From a virus, in the IMG/VR virus record IMGVR_UViG_3300020470_002195, positions 1 through 22,254 of that record: a stretch of DNA of 22,254 nucleotides; one strand, written 5' to 3'. The translations under genes and the position numbers were made by a program. Position 1 is the stretch's first letter. Each line of letters opens with the position of its first letter. Of this stretch, positions 1-9,150 are shown in pieces. Under the pieces are notes generated by a model. It was not told where the DNA came from. It did not search any database and worked only from the letters and a program-made list of their open reading frames with translations.

Positions 1-479
1 ATATTAATGTTACCAGAAGAGTCAAAAGCAAATAATTTGTTAGCTCTGTCTGTGGCATCATTAGTAAATTCAGTTGAAGTAATTTCATTTGTAACAGAAG
101 CTTTTATTGATCTGTCAACCTCTTCCTGTACTTGTTGTATTTGTAGAGTTAATTTATCTAAACCATCCTCATGACTATCTGAAGGGAAAGGATCGTTTAA
201 CACATAATCAAATGTTTGAGTTAAAGGTAATACTCTTTGGATAATAACCTTATCCGTATTTGATGGAGGTGTAACAAAATTTACATTACCCCCACTCGCA
301 TTTCCAACATTGGTAACAGTATAATGTGTTGTTATTGTCTGAAGAGTTTCAGTTCCACTTGCATCTCTTATGTAAACTTTTAAGTCAGTAGCTGCAAAAA
401 TTTTAAATGTATATGCAAAAGTAGTGGATGAACCATTTCCTGTATAACTAACTTTATTTATTGTTGTTGATATTGTCAT
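1..479 (-). CDS. Tail fibre protein, N-terminal part (cut by window edge)
   Basis: The first 159 codons of a gene that runs off the left edge without a stop. The start is the ATG at 479-477, preceded by AAGGTGA, a Shine-Dalgarno sequence lying inside the last codons of the ejection gene upstream. The protein opens MTISTTINKVSYTGNGSSTT and continues with FAYTFKIF, VYIRD, a NVNFVTPPS strand, VIIQRVLPLTQ and DPFPSDSHEDGLDKL. This is the pattern of the T7 gp17 N-terminal domain, which anchors the fibre to the tail. From about residue 110 a heptad-like stretch (LTLQIQQVQEEVDRSI) suggests the start of a coiled-coil shaft. The receptor-binding end is outside the window, so receptor type cannot be judged. 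It is last in the visible late operon, as in T7, where the fibre gene follows the internal core proteins. Confidence 0.9.
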   Translation of the reverse strand, partial: MTISTTINKVSYTGNGSSTTFAYTFKIFAATDLKVYIRDASGTETLQTITTHYTVTNVGNASGGNVNFVTPPSNTDKVIIQRVLPLTQTFDYVLNDPFPSDSHEDGLDKLTLQIQQVQEEVDRSIKASVTNEITSTEFTNDATDRANKLFAFDSSGNIN

Positions 480-481
480 TT

Positions 482-3400
482 TTATTTCACCTTAAATTCT
501 TGTCCTTTTCTAAAATTATATTTGTAGTCTGTATTTTCTTCTGCTGTTTCTAGTCTGCCTAATATCACATTGATCCCGTCTTCGATCTCTGCCCAAAGCT
601 CAGGATGATTGTCTTCAAACTCAAAACTCGCTTGTTTTCTAGCAGCTTGAAACATTGATCCAATGTGACTGTTAACCATTTTACGAATTATCTTTTTCTT
701 GTTCTTGGTATCTTCTGGATCAAGACCAAAGAAACTTGACCCACCTATTGTGGTTATCTTCTCATTAAATTTTCCACCTACTTCTCCTGGGAAATTCGCA
801 TTGTCTATTTGATACTCTCGAACAAGCCCTTGATAATCAGTATCAATGTATTCTTGTAAGTATTCTAAAAATATTTTTCCAGCATCGATATGCATTTGTT
901 CTAATGCTTTGTTATTTTGAACATCAATTTCTATTCCTTCTAGGAAAAATGTATCTTGCCAATAACCAGGTAGACCCGCTCCTGTTTTTGTAAGCTCTGT
1001 ATAAATCTCTCTACCATCATCAGTAAATTTTTCTCTTTGTTCTGATACCTTTATATGACCCCACATATCAGGATGTTTTACAGGCTCACCAAACTGATCT
1101 ATAGGAGCTGCGTGTTGATTTGATCTCCAAGGTGTGTATCTCGCATAGTCTGGTAATATAATATCCCACCAATCATCTACTTCACTTTCCATTCTTTTAG
1201 TACCATCAATCCATTTTGATCCTTGCTTTATAGCGTTAGGAACAAATTGTTCTTTAATATTTTTAACCGTACTTTCAAGAGAGTGTGCTATACCCCAATC
1301 AGCAGAAATAGTTGATGTTAATTCTAAGAAACCCTGTAACAAAGTTTGCTCGGTAAATACACCATGAATAGTAGCAATACCGCTAAGAGCAATTTCAGAA
1401 AAAGTTGACTGATCAATGTTTGGATTACCAGCTAACTCACCTAACCCAACATACAAACCTATAATAGTTGAGAAAGGTTCGATGCCTTGATAACTAACCC
1501 AGCTATCACCAATTTTACATGACATTGGTAATACACCTCTGGACTGATTAAAGGCTTGTATTTTTTTATCTTTCGGTGCTGGGCCTGTACATACTCCTGT
1601 TGCACCTAATGTCATCCATGTAGCACCAAGACCTAACATAAAATTAAATTCAGTTTGATACTTAGCCCACTCTGCTCCACCAGCTTCTTTTGCTGCGTGA
1701 TACTTTTTGTTTGATGGTAACTTATGTAAACCAGGAATTTTATAAGTTAAATACTCTGCCGATTTCAAAGGTATTTTTGCAAATGGAACAAACAAATTAC
1801 CCAGCCTATGTTGTGCAAGTCTATTTAATACTTCACTAGTTTTAGATAACTCATCTGTTAAAGTAACTCGTTGTGCGTGTAGTATTGCTTGCTCTTTCAT
1901 CTCTTTTGTTGGATTAGCAATTAACTCAGCCAACAAATCAGAAGCGTTAGGATCGTCAGCAATATTAACACCTCTATTCAGTTGTAATTCTCTAATTGCT
2001 AACTGATATAATTTTGCGTTATAAGCTAAATTCTTATTAAACTGATCGCCAGCTGTTAACAGCTTTGTTGGTATTCTATCAAGAGTTACTATTCTCCCAA
2101 GGGTATCAGTTAAAGACGCTGCCCATCCTTCATCCATGCCTAAGCCTTCACCAGAGAAAGCTTCTTCTCTCATTGTGTTAGGCTTCCATTTTTCTCCAGG
2201 TAAAACTTGTCTATTATATTTGTAAGCAAGTTTTGCTGAGACCATAGCTTCATTAATACCATTGAGCATCCCATACCAATACCCAAGGGCTTCTTCCTCA
2301 GTTAATTTAGGAATATAGTTTGGGTCTTTCTTTGCTTTATTAGCTTCTTTTTGAGCTGTCCTAGCAAGATATACTTGCTCTTCGGTAATTAAACCCCATG
2401 CAGAAATAATATTTTTTGCTTGTGTTACTGGACTAGATAATAATGAATTAATTCTAACTTCGTTAATAGCATCATAACCTCTACTCCAAGCACTTCTGTT
2501 TTTAGCTACTGCTAAAGCATCTTCAACACCTATAGTTTCAGCAAGGACTTTCGCTAAATCATTAATTTGATTTTCACCACCATGTTGTCTAATTAAGGTA
2601 TTTAACTCTTCAGCCATTAATGCTGTATCTTGAGAGCCTTGAACCGATATTTGCATTGACTGCATTGTTCTTGCAATTTCAGTTCTTACACCTAAAATTC
2701 TTGCTTGTATTTGGTTAACCATTTCTAGTTGAACCATAAACCCATGCTTAACCATAGGAGTAGCTGTTTCTGGATTGTTTGCAAGTTTAGCTAAGTGTAT
2801 TAATTTTCTTGTTTCATCTACTAAAACTATTCTTGCAGCAGTAAAAGTTTCTGCGTTCCACATCTCACCCTTATTAGTTTTTAGTATTCTTTCCCGTAAT
2901 TTTTTTGGGTCTTCTCCTAATGTTTTAGCGAGTTGTAAAAGTTGTTCATTGGGCAATTTACCTCTTCTTTGTGTATTTGCTACAGCCTGTAATTCTTTAT
3001 TTTTTGCTATCGCATTAATATATTCCATAACATCCGAAGGCTGATATTCAATAGACTTTCCCGTCTTCTTATCAATTCGACCTGGATTTAATGTGAAGTA
3101 AGATACCGCACCACCCTCATCAGCTAGGTTATCAAATAACTTATTAATTTGATCATCAAAGTTATCTAATGCAGCTCCTTCATTTAATATAAATGTTGAT
3201 GAAATATATTCTTTATATAAACCATCATCTTGAATATTTTTTAGTTTCTTTTGTAGCTTAAAGATAGCTGCTTCTATCTCACTTTTTTCTCTAATAAGTC
3301 TTTTTGCATCATCCCCTGTAGCGGACTTAATTTCACTTTCTTTCATAACTAGCTGTTGTTCTAAATCAGCTAATGTATTTATATTTTCACCAATATCGCC

Positions 3401-3775
3401 TTTATTAATATTAACTTCATTCACGCCTTGAGTAGTATCAAAAGCATCTCTGCTCATAGCTGCGTCATCTGCAAGCTCTTGGTTTTTTAAAACATATTCA
3501 GGTACAAGATTGCCCGCACCTTTAATATTTGCTCTAGCTTTTTTGTTAGGTTTTATAAATAAACCAGCTTGGACAAAATTTTCTGGAGCATCGTCATCAG
3601 GGCCTTCTTCTGCAAGAAGTAAACCTTCCTCAACAAGTTTTTTATCTTGTCTAACGATAGTATCAGCCACTAGTTCTTCGCCTGTCATTGTTCTAGGTAC
3701 TAGTTCTGTTTCAGCAGAAGGCACTAGTGGTGCTTCAGCAGAAGTATCTACTGTTTCTATTTCTTCGATTTCCAT
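482..3775 (-). CDS. Large internal virion (DNA ejection) protein, 1097 aa
   Basis: Probable internal core protein, carried in the capsid and ejected to help DNA cross the cell envelope, as T7 gp15/gp16 do. The start ATG follows a short GGGA sequence just after a terminator hairpin. The N-terminal 80 residues are acidic and rich in Ser/Thr/Glu, followed by charged helices with coiled-coil character at about 130-180. Around residue 450 there is NSLLSSPVTQAKNII, a segment type I associate with very large phage virion proteins. Hydrophobic stretches near 708-727 (FMLGLGATWMTLG) and 765-785 (GIEPFSTIIGLYVGLGEL) could insert in a membrane; between them lie two cysteines (GVCTGP and LPMSCKIG). I see no clear transglycosylase or protease motif, unlike the N-terminus of T7 gp16. 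The role rests on size, position before the tail fibre and these segments; enzymatic activity is not supported. Confidence 0.75.
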   Translation of the reverse strand: MEIEEIETVDTSAEAPLVPSAETELVPRTMTGEELVADTIVRQDKKLVEEGLLLAEEGPDDDAPENFVQAGLFIKPNKKARANIKGAGNLVPEYVLKNQELADDAAMSRDAFDTTQGVNEVNINKGDIGENINTLADLEQQLVMKESEIKSATGDDAKRLIREKSEIEAAIFKLQKKLKNIQDDGLYKEYISSTFILNEGAALDNFDDQINKLFDNLADEGGAVSYFTLNPGRIDKKTGKSIEYQPSDVMEYINAIAKNKELQAVANTQRRGKLPNEQLLQLAKTLGEDPKKLRERILKTNKGEMWNAETFTAARIVLVDETRKLIHLAKLANNPETATPMVKHGFMVQLEMVNQIQARILGVRTEIARTMQSMQISVQGSQDTALMAEELNTLIRQHGGENQINDLAKVLAETIGVEDALAVAKNRSAWSRGYDAINEVRINSLLSSPVTQAKNIISAWGLITEEQVYLARTAQKEANKAKKDPNYIPKLTEEEALGYWYGMLNGINEAMVSAKLAYKYNRQVLPGEKWKPNTMREEAFSGEGLGMDEGWAASLTDTLGRIVTLDRIPTKLLTAGDQFNKNLAYNAKLYQLAIRELQLNRGVNIADDPNASDLLAELIANPTKEMKEQAILHAQRVTLTDELSKTSEVLNRLAQHRLGNLFVPFAKIPLKSAEYLTYKIPGLHKLPSNKKYHAAKEAGGAEWAKYQTEFNFMLGLGATWMTLGATGVCTGPAPKDKKIQAFNQSRGVLPMSCKIGDSWVSYQGIEPFSTIIGLYVGLGELAGNPNIDQSTFSEIALSGIATIHGVFTEQTLLQGFLELTSTISADWGIAHSLESTVKNIKEQFVPNAIKQGSKWIDGTKRMESEVDDWWDIILPDYARYTPWRSNQHAAPIDQFGEPVKHPDMWGHIKVSEQREKFTDDGREIYTELTKTGAGLPGYWQDTFFLEGIEIDVQNNKALEQMHIDAGKIFLEYLQEYIDTDYQGLVREYQIDNANFPGEVGGKFNEKITTIGGSSFFGLDPEDTKNKKKIIRKMVNSHIGSMFQAARKQASFEFEDNHPELWAEIEDGINVILGRLETAEENTDYKYNFRKGQEFKVK

Positions 3776-3787
3776 GATAATCCCAAT

Positions 3788-3811
3788 AAAAAAGGGAGCA
3801 CAGAGCTCCCT
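3788..3811 (-). terminator. Rho-independent terminator
   Basis: Read on the minus strand, AGGGAGC pairs perfectly with GCTCCCT across the loop TCTGT. The run of T that follows (complement of the six A at 3788-3793, one of them in the stem) is typical of an intrinsic terminator. The other strand has no T tract after the hairpin, so it acts leftward. It sits between the 54-aa gene and the 1097-aa ejection gene, ending only about 12 bases before the ATG of the latter. It would therefore lower expression of the last ejection protein and tail fibre, unless a promoter or antitermination intervenes. Confidence 0.8.
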
Positions 3812-3853
3812 AACTTAAATCTTTATAAATGTGTTTGATTACATTGACTACAT

Positions 3854-4018
3854 TTATTCTTCTAATTCTGGTCTTAAATTGACACTTCCTGTAACTTTAT
3901 CTTCTTCAAATGTAGTATTGTTAGCTTCTACCTTCTTTAAGTTATCCATTAACAGTTTATATGTTCTACTGTTTTCACCAAAATTTTTCTTAATCTTGTT
4001 TATTCTTTCTTGATCCAT
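3854..4018 (-). CDS. Small hypothetical protein, 54 aa (second of a tandem pair)
   Basis: A 54-residue frame beginning MDQERINKIKKNFG and ending LRPELEE. The ATG at 4018 follows AGGAG with a spacing of five bases, a good ribosome site that lies inside the end of the preceding small gene; the two overlap by 29 bases in different frames. The product is charged, with no membrane segment or signal peptide. It aligns without gaps from residue 1 with the neighbour encoded at 3990-4148: Phe13, Gly14, Ser17, Tyr20, Leu23, Asn26 and Lys28 are identical. Both also share a later D-[KQ]-V-T-x-[ST] element. I do not recognise a family. Position between two ejection genes suggests a minor virion or assembly factor, which is inference. 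An intrinsic terminator follows the stop. Confidence 0.7.
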   Translation of the reverse strand: MDQERINKIKKNFGENSRTYKLLMDNLKKVEANNTTFEEDKVTGSVNLRPELEE

Positions 4019-4148
4019 CTAAAGCTCCTGTGTAAGTGACTTGATCTTTACTCTTTCTTTTATCTTTATTATTTGAAACTAGCATTTGATAGACTTCACT
4101 ATCCTTACCAAACTCTTCTGCTAATAAATCTGCTAAATCTTTTGCCAT
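3990..4148 (-). CDS. Small hypothetical protein, 52 aa (first of a tandem pair)
   Basis: A 52-residue frame beginning MAKDLADLLAEEFGKDS. Its ATG shares a base with the TAA of the 986-aa gene upstream (TAATG), so translation is probably coupled by reinitiation. The N-terminal half is a likely amphipathic helix (LADLLAEEF), and the C-terminal half is Lys-rich and probably disordered (NNKDKRKSKDQ). It resembles its downstream neighbour residue for residue at FGxxSxxYxxLxxN (positions 13-26), suggesting an old tandem duplication. No known family is recognised and no function is proposed beyond a possible minor structural or assembly role suggested by location. Composition is as AT-rich as the neighbours. 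Confidence 0.7.
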   Translation of the reverse strand: MAKDLADLLAEEFGKDSEVYQMLVSNNKDKRKSKDQVTYTGALDGSRKNKQD

Positions 4149-7108
4149 TATTGAAGCTCCTGTAACTTATAATCATTACCATCCTTGTTATACACTTTAG
4201 TTTTATAGTTTACAACATCAGCATTTTTAATAGCTGTTTTCTTCTCTAATAATTTCTTAACTATTGTGGCAAAAAATATTCTCTGCTTATCAACAATATC
4301 ATCAAAGTTTTCAAGTTTAAAATTAGGATCGTATTCTGGAATATATTGAAGTCTTATCCCGTTAATTGTTGCACTATCAGGTGATCCAGATTTAGTTTGT
4401 ACATCTGCTCTATTAGCCTGTCTTAGATCAGTTACAAATGTAAATCCATCTGCACCTAATGCATTAAGCTCATCTGTAATATCATTTACAATAGACATAT
4501 TATCTGTGGCATCAAAATAGATTTCAATTCCAGGTCGTAACGGTTCATTTGTTTTTGCAACATCATCACCTCTTACCACTGTTGATACAAAGAAACTATC
4601 TTGGTTTTTCTCGGTAGCAATATTCTTTAATGTGTTTACAAGTTCAGTATCGTCAAATTTATCGGTATGTACTATTTCAACATCTAGAGCTCTTTCATCA
4701 ACACCATCATATCTACCATATGTATTTTGTGCTTTAATAATTTTTGCTTCAGTATCTTTTGCTAAGACAGAAGTAATTTCAGAAGCCATCTCAGCTTGGT
4801 CATAATTAGTTGGTCTAGCGTTAAGCCTTTCTCCACTAATTCCAGCTGTTGTTCTTGTTAAGTTTTTCTCTTCTACTATATCAGCAATACTTCCACCTTT
4901 GTAATCACCAAATCGACTTTGTTCTGAGTACCATGCAATAGCTTGTAAATCATCAGCGTTTAACTTTCCCGTATCAGGAACAATAGCATTTATTCTGTTT
5001 ATTAAATCAGAGTTATTAATTTGATCTTTAGCGGCATTAAACATTTTTTGACCAGCACCAAAGTCACCACCAATTTTTGGATTTTCAGCTGTGCTTCCTA
5101 CTAAATGTTTTCCACCTACACCTTTTTCAGCAACATTATGAATAGCTTTTTCTCCACTTAATCTTCTAAGGTATCTCGCAGCCCAAACATCTATTGTTGC
5201 TTCATTAGAAGTACCTTTTAGGTTTTCAAGAAATTGAATTGTCTTTGGGCTTTTACCAGCACTAATTTGTCCAAAAGCACCTACTAAGGCTTCAGTTGCT
5301 GCAAGTGAGCTAGTACCATAAAGTCTACCAGCTGCGGTTCTAATTTTAGGAAAATCTTTTAATCCTTCTAAAGATAACTTTTTATTATTAACAACCTTTC
5401 CTTCTGCAAGTCTCGCATTAAATGCTGCGATCTCATCATCAAAATATCCTTTAGTAAATCTTTCCATAATATCAAATGTCATGTTCACACTTGATCTTAC
5501 TGATTTACCAGGAGATGTTGCCGAAGCTACATCCATAACAACATCAGAAGTACCGCCAAATATTTCTCTGTTTTGAGAAACAACATCTCTGTACCATGTT
5601 AATCTATTTAACATTTCAATAGCAGCTTCATCACCACTTTCAGCTCTTGTAACTATGCTCTCAATATCATCTACAATATTATTCGCTACAGTTTTAGTGT
5701 CTTTGTTAGCAATGTTGTATTCTTGTTTTTGGTAGTTAGGTAAATACGATCCATCTTCTTGTTTAATGAAAGGCCGGCTTTCTACAAGTCTTACCATTTC
5801 ATATTCGTCAAAACTTTTATCAGAGAATATTCTTTTTTTATCAGCTATAGCTTCCCGTCTTAATTGCTTATAAAGTTTTGCATCACCTCTAGCAAAATCT
5901 TTAATAGCCATAATTTCTTGAGGTGATAATGCATCTACTCCTGTAGGGAATAAAAATCCACCTTGTAGTTGTCTACCACCGCTTGGGAGCATCTTTACTA
6001 TATTACCAGCATTAAATAATAACTGTAGTCCACCACCAACAACAGCACCTAAAGCAATATCTTTTCCTAACTTACTTAAATACTCCCAATTAGGAACACC
6101 ATCTGCTGTTAAAAAGATATCTGGTTGTTGGTATGCAATGTGTTCTCTCAATGTATCAAGAGCTAATTCATCACCATTTCTAGCAGCTTCTATAATTGGC
6201 ATCATTGCTTCTTGTACTTGTTCGTCACCTAGATTAATCATAACAGGGAAAATCAATCTTCCAGCTTTTGCTGTTTCTTCCCAATCAATCTCATCCATTA
6301 AACCACCTAATACTTGGTTCATGTGATCTGAGTGAGAATAAGTTCCCATCCATCCAGCACCAGCTATAGGGCCACTTAAAGGCCCTAAACCTCTTTTAGT
6401 TAATTCTTTACCTAAAATTTGACCACTCATTTGCCAAGTTTTACCAGCCATTAATCCTATAGGTGCAACATTAAGCGGATCATTAAGAGTATTCCATGTT
6501 GATAGTGCAATCATATTGGCATCACCCTGTCCTCTTCTTAAAAAGAAAGGGCTTTGATGATCTGGTAATGGTTTAGCATTAAAGTAATCATCATAAAGAG
6601 CTCTCATTCTTCCATATATAAAAGCTTTTTCTATTTCATCATCTTCTAAGAAACCTAATCTTCCCCAGTTAAATAAGTTAGATGATAGGTTGTGTTTGTT
6701 CTTATTAATAAACTGTAAGGCAAAATTTGCGTAATCTTCATCTTTAAAACTATCTGGGTCTCGAAATGCACCACCAAGAGGAGAAAATGCAGAAACACTT
6801 GTACCATATTCACGAGGAAGCATCATAGCCATACGATCACTATAATTAAATGCTTGTACAAATTGTTTACCAGCCATGATCACATCTTCGTTTTCAAACC
6901 AATGTCTCATATTAGCATCATCCCATGCTGTAGGTGATCCTTCTAATACAACCTCATTATCTTGGTTTTCTAAAATATCATTAACATCGTAACCTTGATT
7001 GACTAGCATATTTGTAGCAGAAGAATTTAGAATTCCTTTTTCTTCTGAATTATCTTTAATCTCAAATTTTTTAACTTGATCATTAATTATGTCTGTAAGA
7101 ATAACCAT
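4148..7108 (-). CDS. Large internal virion protein, 986 aa
   Basis: Probable ejection/internal core protein. The start ATG overlaps the stop of the 677-aa gene by one base (TAATG). A Gly-rich hydrophobic stretch near residues 347-370 (ALGAVVGGGLQLLF) could interact with membrane. Around 605-690 there is a helical segment with TSSLAATEALVGAFGQ, ATIDVWAARYLRRL and later DDLQAIAWYSEQ, a combination I associate with large polyvalent phage proteins. The C-terminal region (about 840-930) holds DSFFVSTVVRGDD, RPGIEIYFDATDN, GADGFTFVTDLRQ and INGIRLQYIPEYD, which looks like a separate alpha/beta domain. No catalytic motif of a lysozyme or transglycosylase was found. Its position in a run of ejection genes between the nozzle and tail fibre gives the role; the individual domain functions are unknown to me. 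Confidence 0.75.
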   Translation of the reverse strand: MVILTDIINDQVKKFEIKDNSEEKGILNSSATNMLVNQGYDVNDILENQDNEVVLEGSPTAWDDANMRHWFENEDVIMAGKQFVQAFNYSDRMAMMLPREYGTSVSAFSPLGGAFRDPDSFKDEDYANFALQFINKNKHNLSSNLFNWGRLGFLEDDEIEKAFIYGRMRALYDDYFNAKPLPDHQSPFFLRRGQGDANMIALSTWNTLNDPLNVAPIGLMAGKTWQMSGQILGKELTKRGLGPLSGPIAGAGWMGTYSHSDHMNQVLGGLMDEIDWEETAKAGRLIFPVMINLGDEQVQEAMMPIIEAARNGDELALDTLREHIAYQQPDIFLTADGVPNWEYLSKLGKDIALGAVVGGGLQLLFNAGNIVKMLPSGGRQLQGGFLFPTGVDALSPQEIMAIKDFARGDAKLYKQLRREAIADKKRIFSDKSFDEYEMVRLVESRPFIKQEDGSYLPNYQKQEYNIANKDTKTVANNIVDDIESIVTRAESGDEAAIEMLNRLTWYRDVVSQNREIFGGTSDVVMDVASATSPGKSVRSSVNMTFDIMERFTKGYFDDEIAAFNARLAEGKVVNNKKLSLEGLKDFPKIRTAAGRLYGTSSLAATEALVGAFGQISAGKSPKTIQFLENLKGTSNEATIDVWAARYLRRLSGEKAIHNVAEKGVGGKHLVGSTAENPKIGGDFGAGQKMFNAAKDQINNSDLINRINAIVPDTGKLNADDLQAIAWYSEQSRFGDYKGGSIADIVEEKNLTRTTAGISGERLNARPTNYDQAEMASEITSVLAKDTEAKIIKAQNTYGRYDGVDERALDVEIVHTDKFDDTELVNTLKNIATEKNQDSFFVSTVVRGDDVAKTNEPLRPGIEIYFDATDNMSIVNDITDELNALGADGFTFVTDLRQANRADVQTKSGSPDSATINGIRLQYIPEYDPNFKLENFDDIVDKQRIFFATIVKKLLEKKTAIKNADVVNYKTKVYNKDGNDYKLQELQ

Positions 7109-9141
7109 TATTTTAACCTTGTAATTTGATTGATATTGTCTTCAATTTTTAGATCGTCATCTATATCTGCTTGTGTAGCTTGAGCTTTTATCTGAGACTG
7201 AACAACCTTACTTGCCATATTAATATTAGATTGATTTTCTCCTTGTTCAGAATTAGGTGTCATTTGAACATTTTCTCTTGCAGATTTAACATCCAATATA
7301 GCTTCAAGCCTATTTAGGTCAGTTGTAAGTGCTCCTAAATGAAACTTTCCTCCTTCACCAGAAATGGTTTTTTTAATAAAGCTAATACCGTTATTAATAT
7401 CTACAGTTGTAAGGTCTTTAACTTTCTTACCTCCCATTGCCGATATAACTCTAGGAGATAATCCAAACATACTTGATGTATCATCGTTAGCTGCATAAAA
7501 AGCGTAAGCTAAGTCTTTTGCAACAGCTGCGTCATGATCCCCTTCAAGACCAGATAATGTTATTGTATCATAGTATCTCAGCGTATCTTCAATAAGGTTT
7601 TGATTTGTTTTGTCTTGTCCTTGCACCGCAAAGCCTTTAAAACCAGAACCCTTTAAGATGTATTCCAAATCATCTCTATTTTTTTTGTATTCTAAATATT
7701 TTGGTGTATTTTTTACCTTTGTATCAAGTGCGTTTAATAAATTTTGTGTTGTATTTGGATCAAGTCCAGAGCTTTGTATTTCTGTTTTTAACTGACCAAT
7801 TTCTTCACCTTTCATGGTGTTGAGGTTACTTATCCTTTTTAGTAATTCATCGTGAGCACCCTGATTATAAGTAGTTTTACCTCTGACAGCTTTAAGAAGG
7901 TTTTCACGCTGTTGCTCGGTTATTTTAACTAATCTTGATGTTCCTGTTTCAAGATCAGTAACTATTTTACCTTTTATGTTTAGTTCTAATATCTCTTGTT
8001 CACTTACTTCAATCTCTGGGTTATTTATAAATGAAAACATTTCCTCAGTTATTTGGTCTTGTTGGTTTTTAATGTATTTTGTTTCATCATTAGAAGCTTT
8101 TATAGCTTTTATAGTTCTACGGTTTTCTTCTCTAGTTCTTTCTTCTGTTAATTTACCTACTTTAACAGCTAACCAATCTTGGTCTAAACCATGAGTGATG
8201 TTGTTGTATTCAATATCACCTTGCAGACTATTTATTAAATCTGAATATCCTTTGTAAAATTCATCATCTCCTAAATTTGCAAGACTTGCTTCCTGTACTG
8301 AAATTTTACCTTTTAAATATTCTCTCCATTTTTTTACTCTTTGCTCTTCCGCTTCGGCAGTTGTTAGTAAATTATTTGCTACCATGATATCAAAAGCATC
8401 TGGGCCTTGTTGTGGGTCTAAACCTTGAGCTAACATATTAACCCAATAAGTAGGGCTTTGTGGATTTACATCAATAGCAAAAACTTCGTTTATGTGTTGA
8501 TACTCCACAGTAAGATCACCTCTTCTAAATCCACCGATAGCACCTTGTATGTTCATATCTACTGAATTTAGTTGAGAGAGTTTTAAGTTAGCTATGTTAT
8601 TTTTAATAGCAAACTCTCTTGCACTTTTAAGACTTGATATTTCTAATTGACCAAATTTATCAATTAAAACTTTCTCTACTCTATTACTTGATGCGGGTTT
8701 AAAAGTTCTTTCATCTTCATTAACGGGATTACCTTGGTAATAAGAGATAGTATCAAAACCACCTTTTCCATTATCAACCTGAACATTGAAATCCCATAAA
8801 CCACCATTCTTAATAGTGTTACTTAGATTGCCATAATTTGTTTTAAGAAAAGCTTCTCTTTCAGAAACAGGCAATAATAATGAAGCCTGTTCAATATCTA
8901 TTAATCTATTGTTAATCTTTTTTATACCTTCAATGGCTTCAGTAGTTTCTCTAACTTCTCTTTCTTTTTGAGCAAAACTATTAACCACACCAGCAAGCTG
9001 TGTGACAGCGTTAGCCATGTCTTGTTGCCCACTGTATTTTGCACTTGCAGCAGAAGGATTGTAGATTGATGGGTTCATCATAATGCTCCCACCCTCAGAA
9101 GTTTGTTCTGCTTGATTTTCAAATGTTGGAATTTTTACCAT
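7108..9141 (-). CDS. Internal virion protein, 677 aa (T7 gp15-like position)
   Basis: The N-terminus MVKIPTFENQ followed by ASAAKYSG-like and alanine-rich sequence is typical of podovirus internal core proteins of this position. The rest is highly charged and mostly helical, with long Glu/Lys/Asn stretches (for example KEREVRETTEAIEGIKKI near residue 60 and EERTREENRRTIKAIKAS near 330), suggesting extended coiled coils. No transmembrane segment or signal peptide is visible. It starts nine bases after the stop of the 164-aa gene and its stop overlaps the next start by one base. In T7 the gene after gp14 encodes gp15, a tube-forming ejection protein; equivalence here is inferred from order and character, not from clear sequence identity. 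Confidence 0.75.
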   Translation of the reverse strand: MVKIPTFENQAEQTSEGGSIMMNPSIYNPSAASAKYSGQQDMANAVTQLAGVVNSFAQKEREVRETTEAIEGIKKINNRLIDIEQASLLLPVSEREAFLKTNYGNLSNTIKNGGLWDFNVQVDNGKGGFDTISYYQGNPVNEDERTFKPASSNRVEKVLIDKFGQLEISSLKSAREFAIKNNIANLKLSQLNSVDMNIQGAIGGFRRGDLTVEYQHINEVFAIDVNPQSPTYWVNMLAQGLDPQQGPDAFDIMVANNLLTTAEAEEQRVKKWREYLKGKISVQEASLANLGDDEFYKGYSDLINSLQGDIEYNNITHGLDQDWLAVKVGKLTEERTREENRRTIKAIKASNDETKYIKNQQDQITEEMFSFINNPEIEVSEQEILELNIKGKIVTDLETGTSRLVKITEQQRENLLKAVRGKTTYNQGAHDELLKRISNLNTMKGEEIGQLKTEIQSSGLDPNTTQNLLNALDTKVKNTPKYLEYKKNRDDLEYILKGSGFKGFAVQGQDKTNQNLIEDTLRYYDTITLSGLEGDHDAAVAKDLAYAFYAANDDTSSMFGLSPRVISAMGGKKVKDLTTVDINNGISFIKKTISGEGGKFHLGALTTDLNRLEAILDVKSARENVQMTPNSEQGENQSNINMASKVVQSQIKAQATQADIDDDLKIEDNINQITRLK

Positions 9142-9150
9142 ATTAAATCT

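Noticed and set aside
2775-3044. Plus-strand open frame of 89 codons
   Set aside because: Antisense to the 1097-aa gene, hydrophobic and Cys/Ser-rich as expected of antisense reading, no ribosome site; a shadow. The same holds for the other plus-strand frames lying inside genes, for example 3510-3818, 12569-12853 and 14989-15258.
482-3775. Transglycosylase domain in the 1097-aa protein by analogy with T7 gp16
   Set aside because: No recognisable catalytic glutamate context of lytic transglycosylases at the N-terminus, which is acidic and low in complexity.
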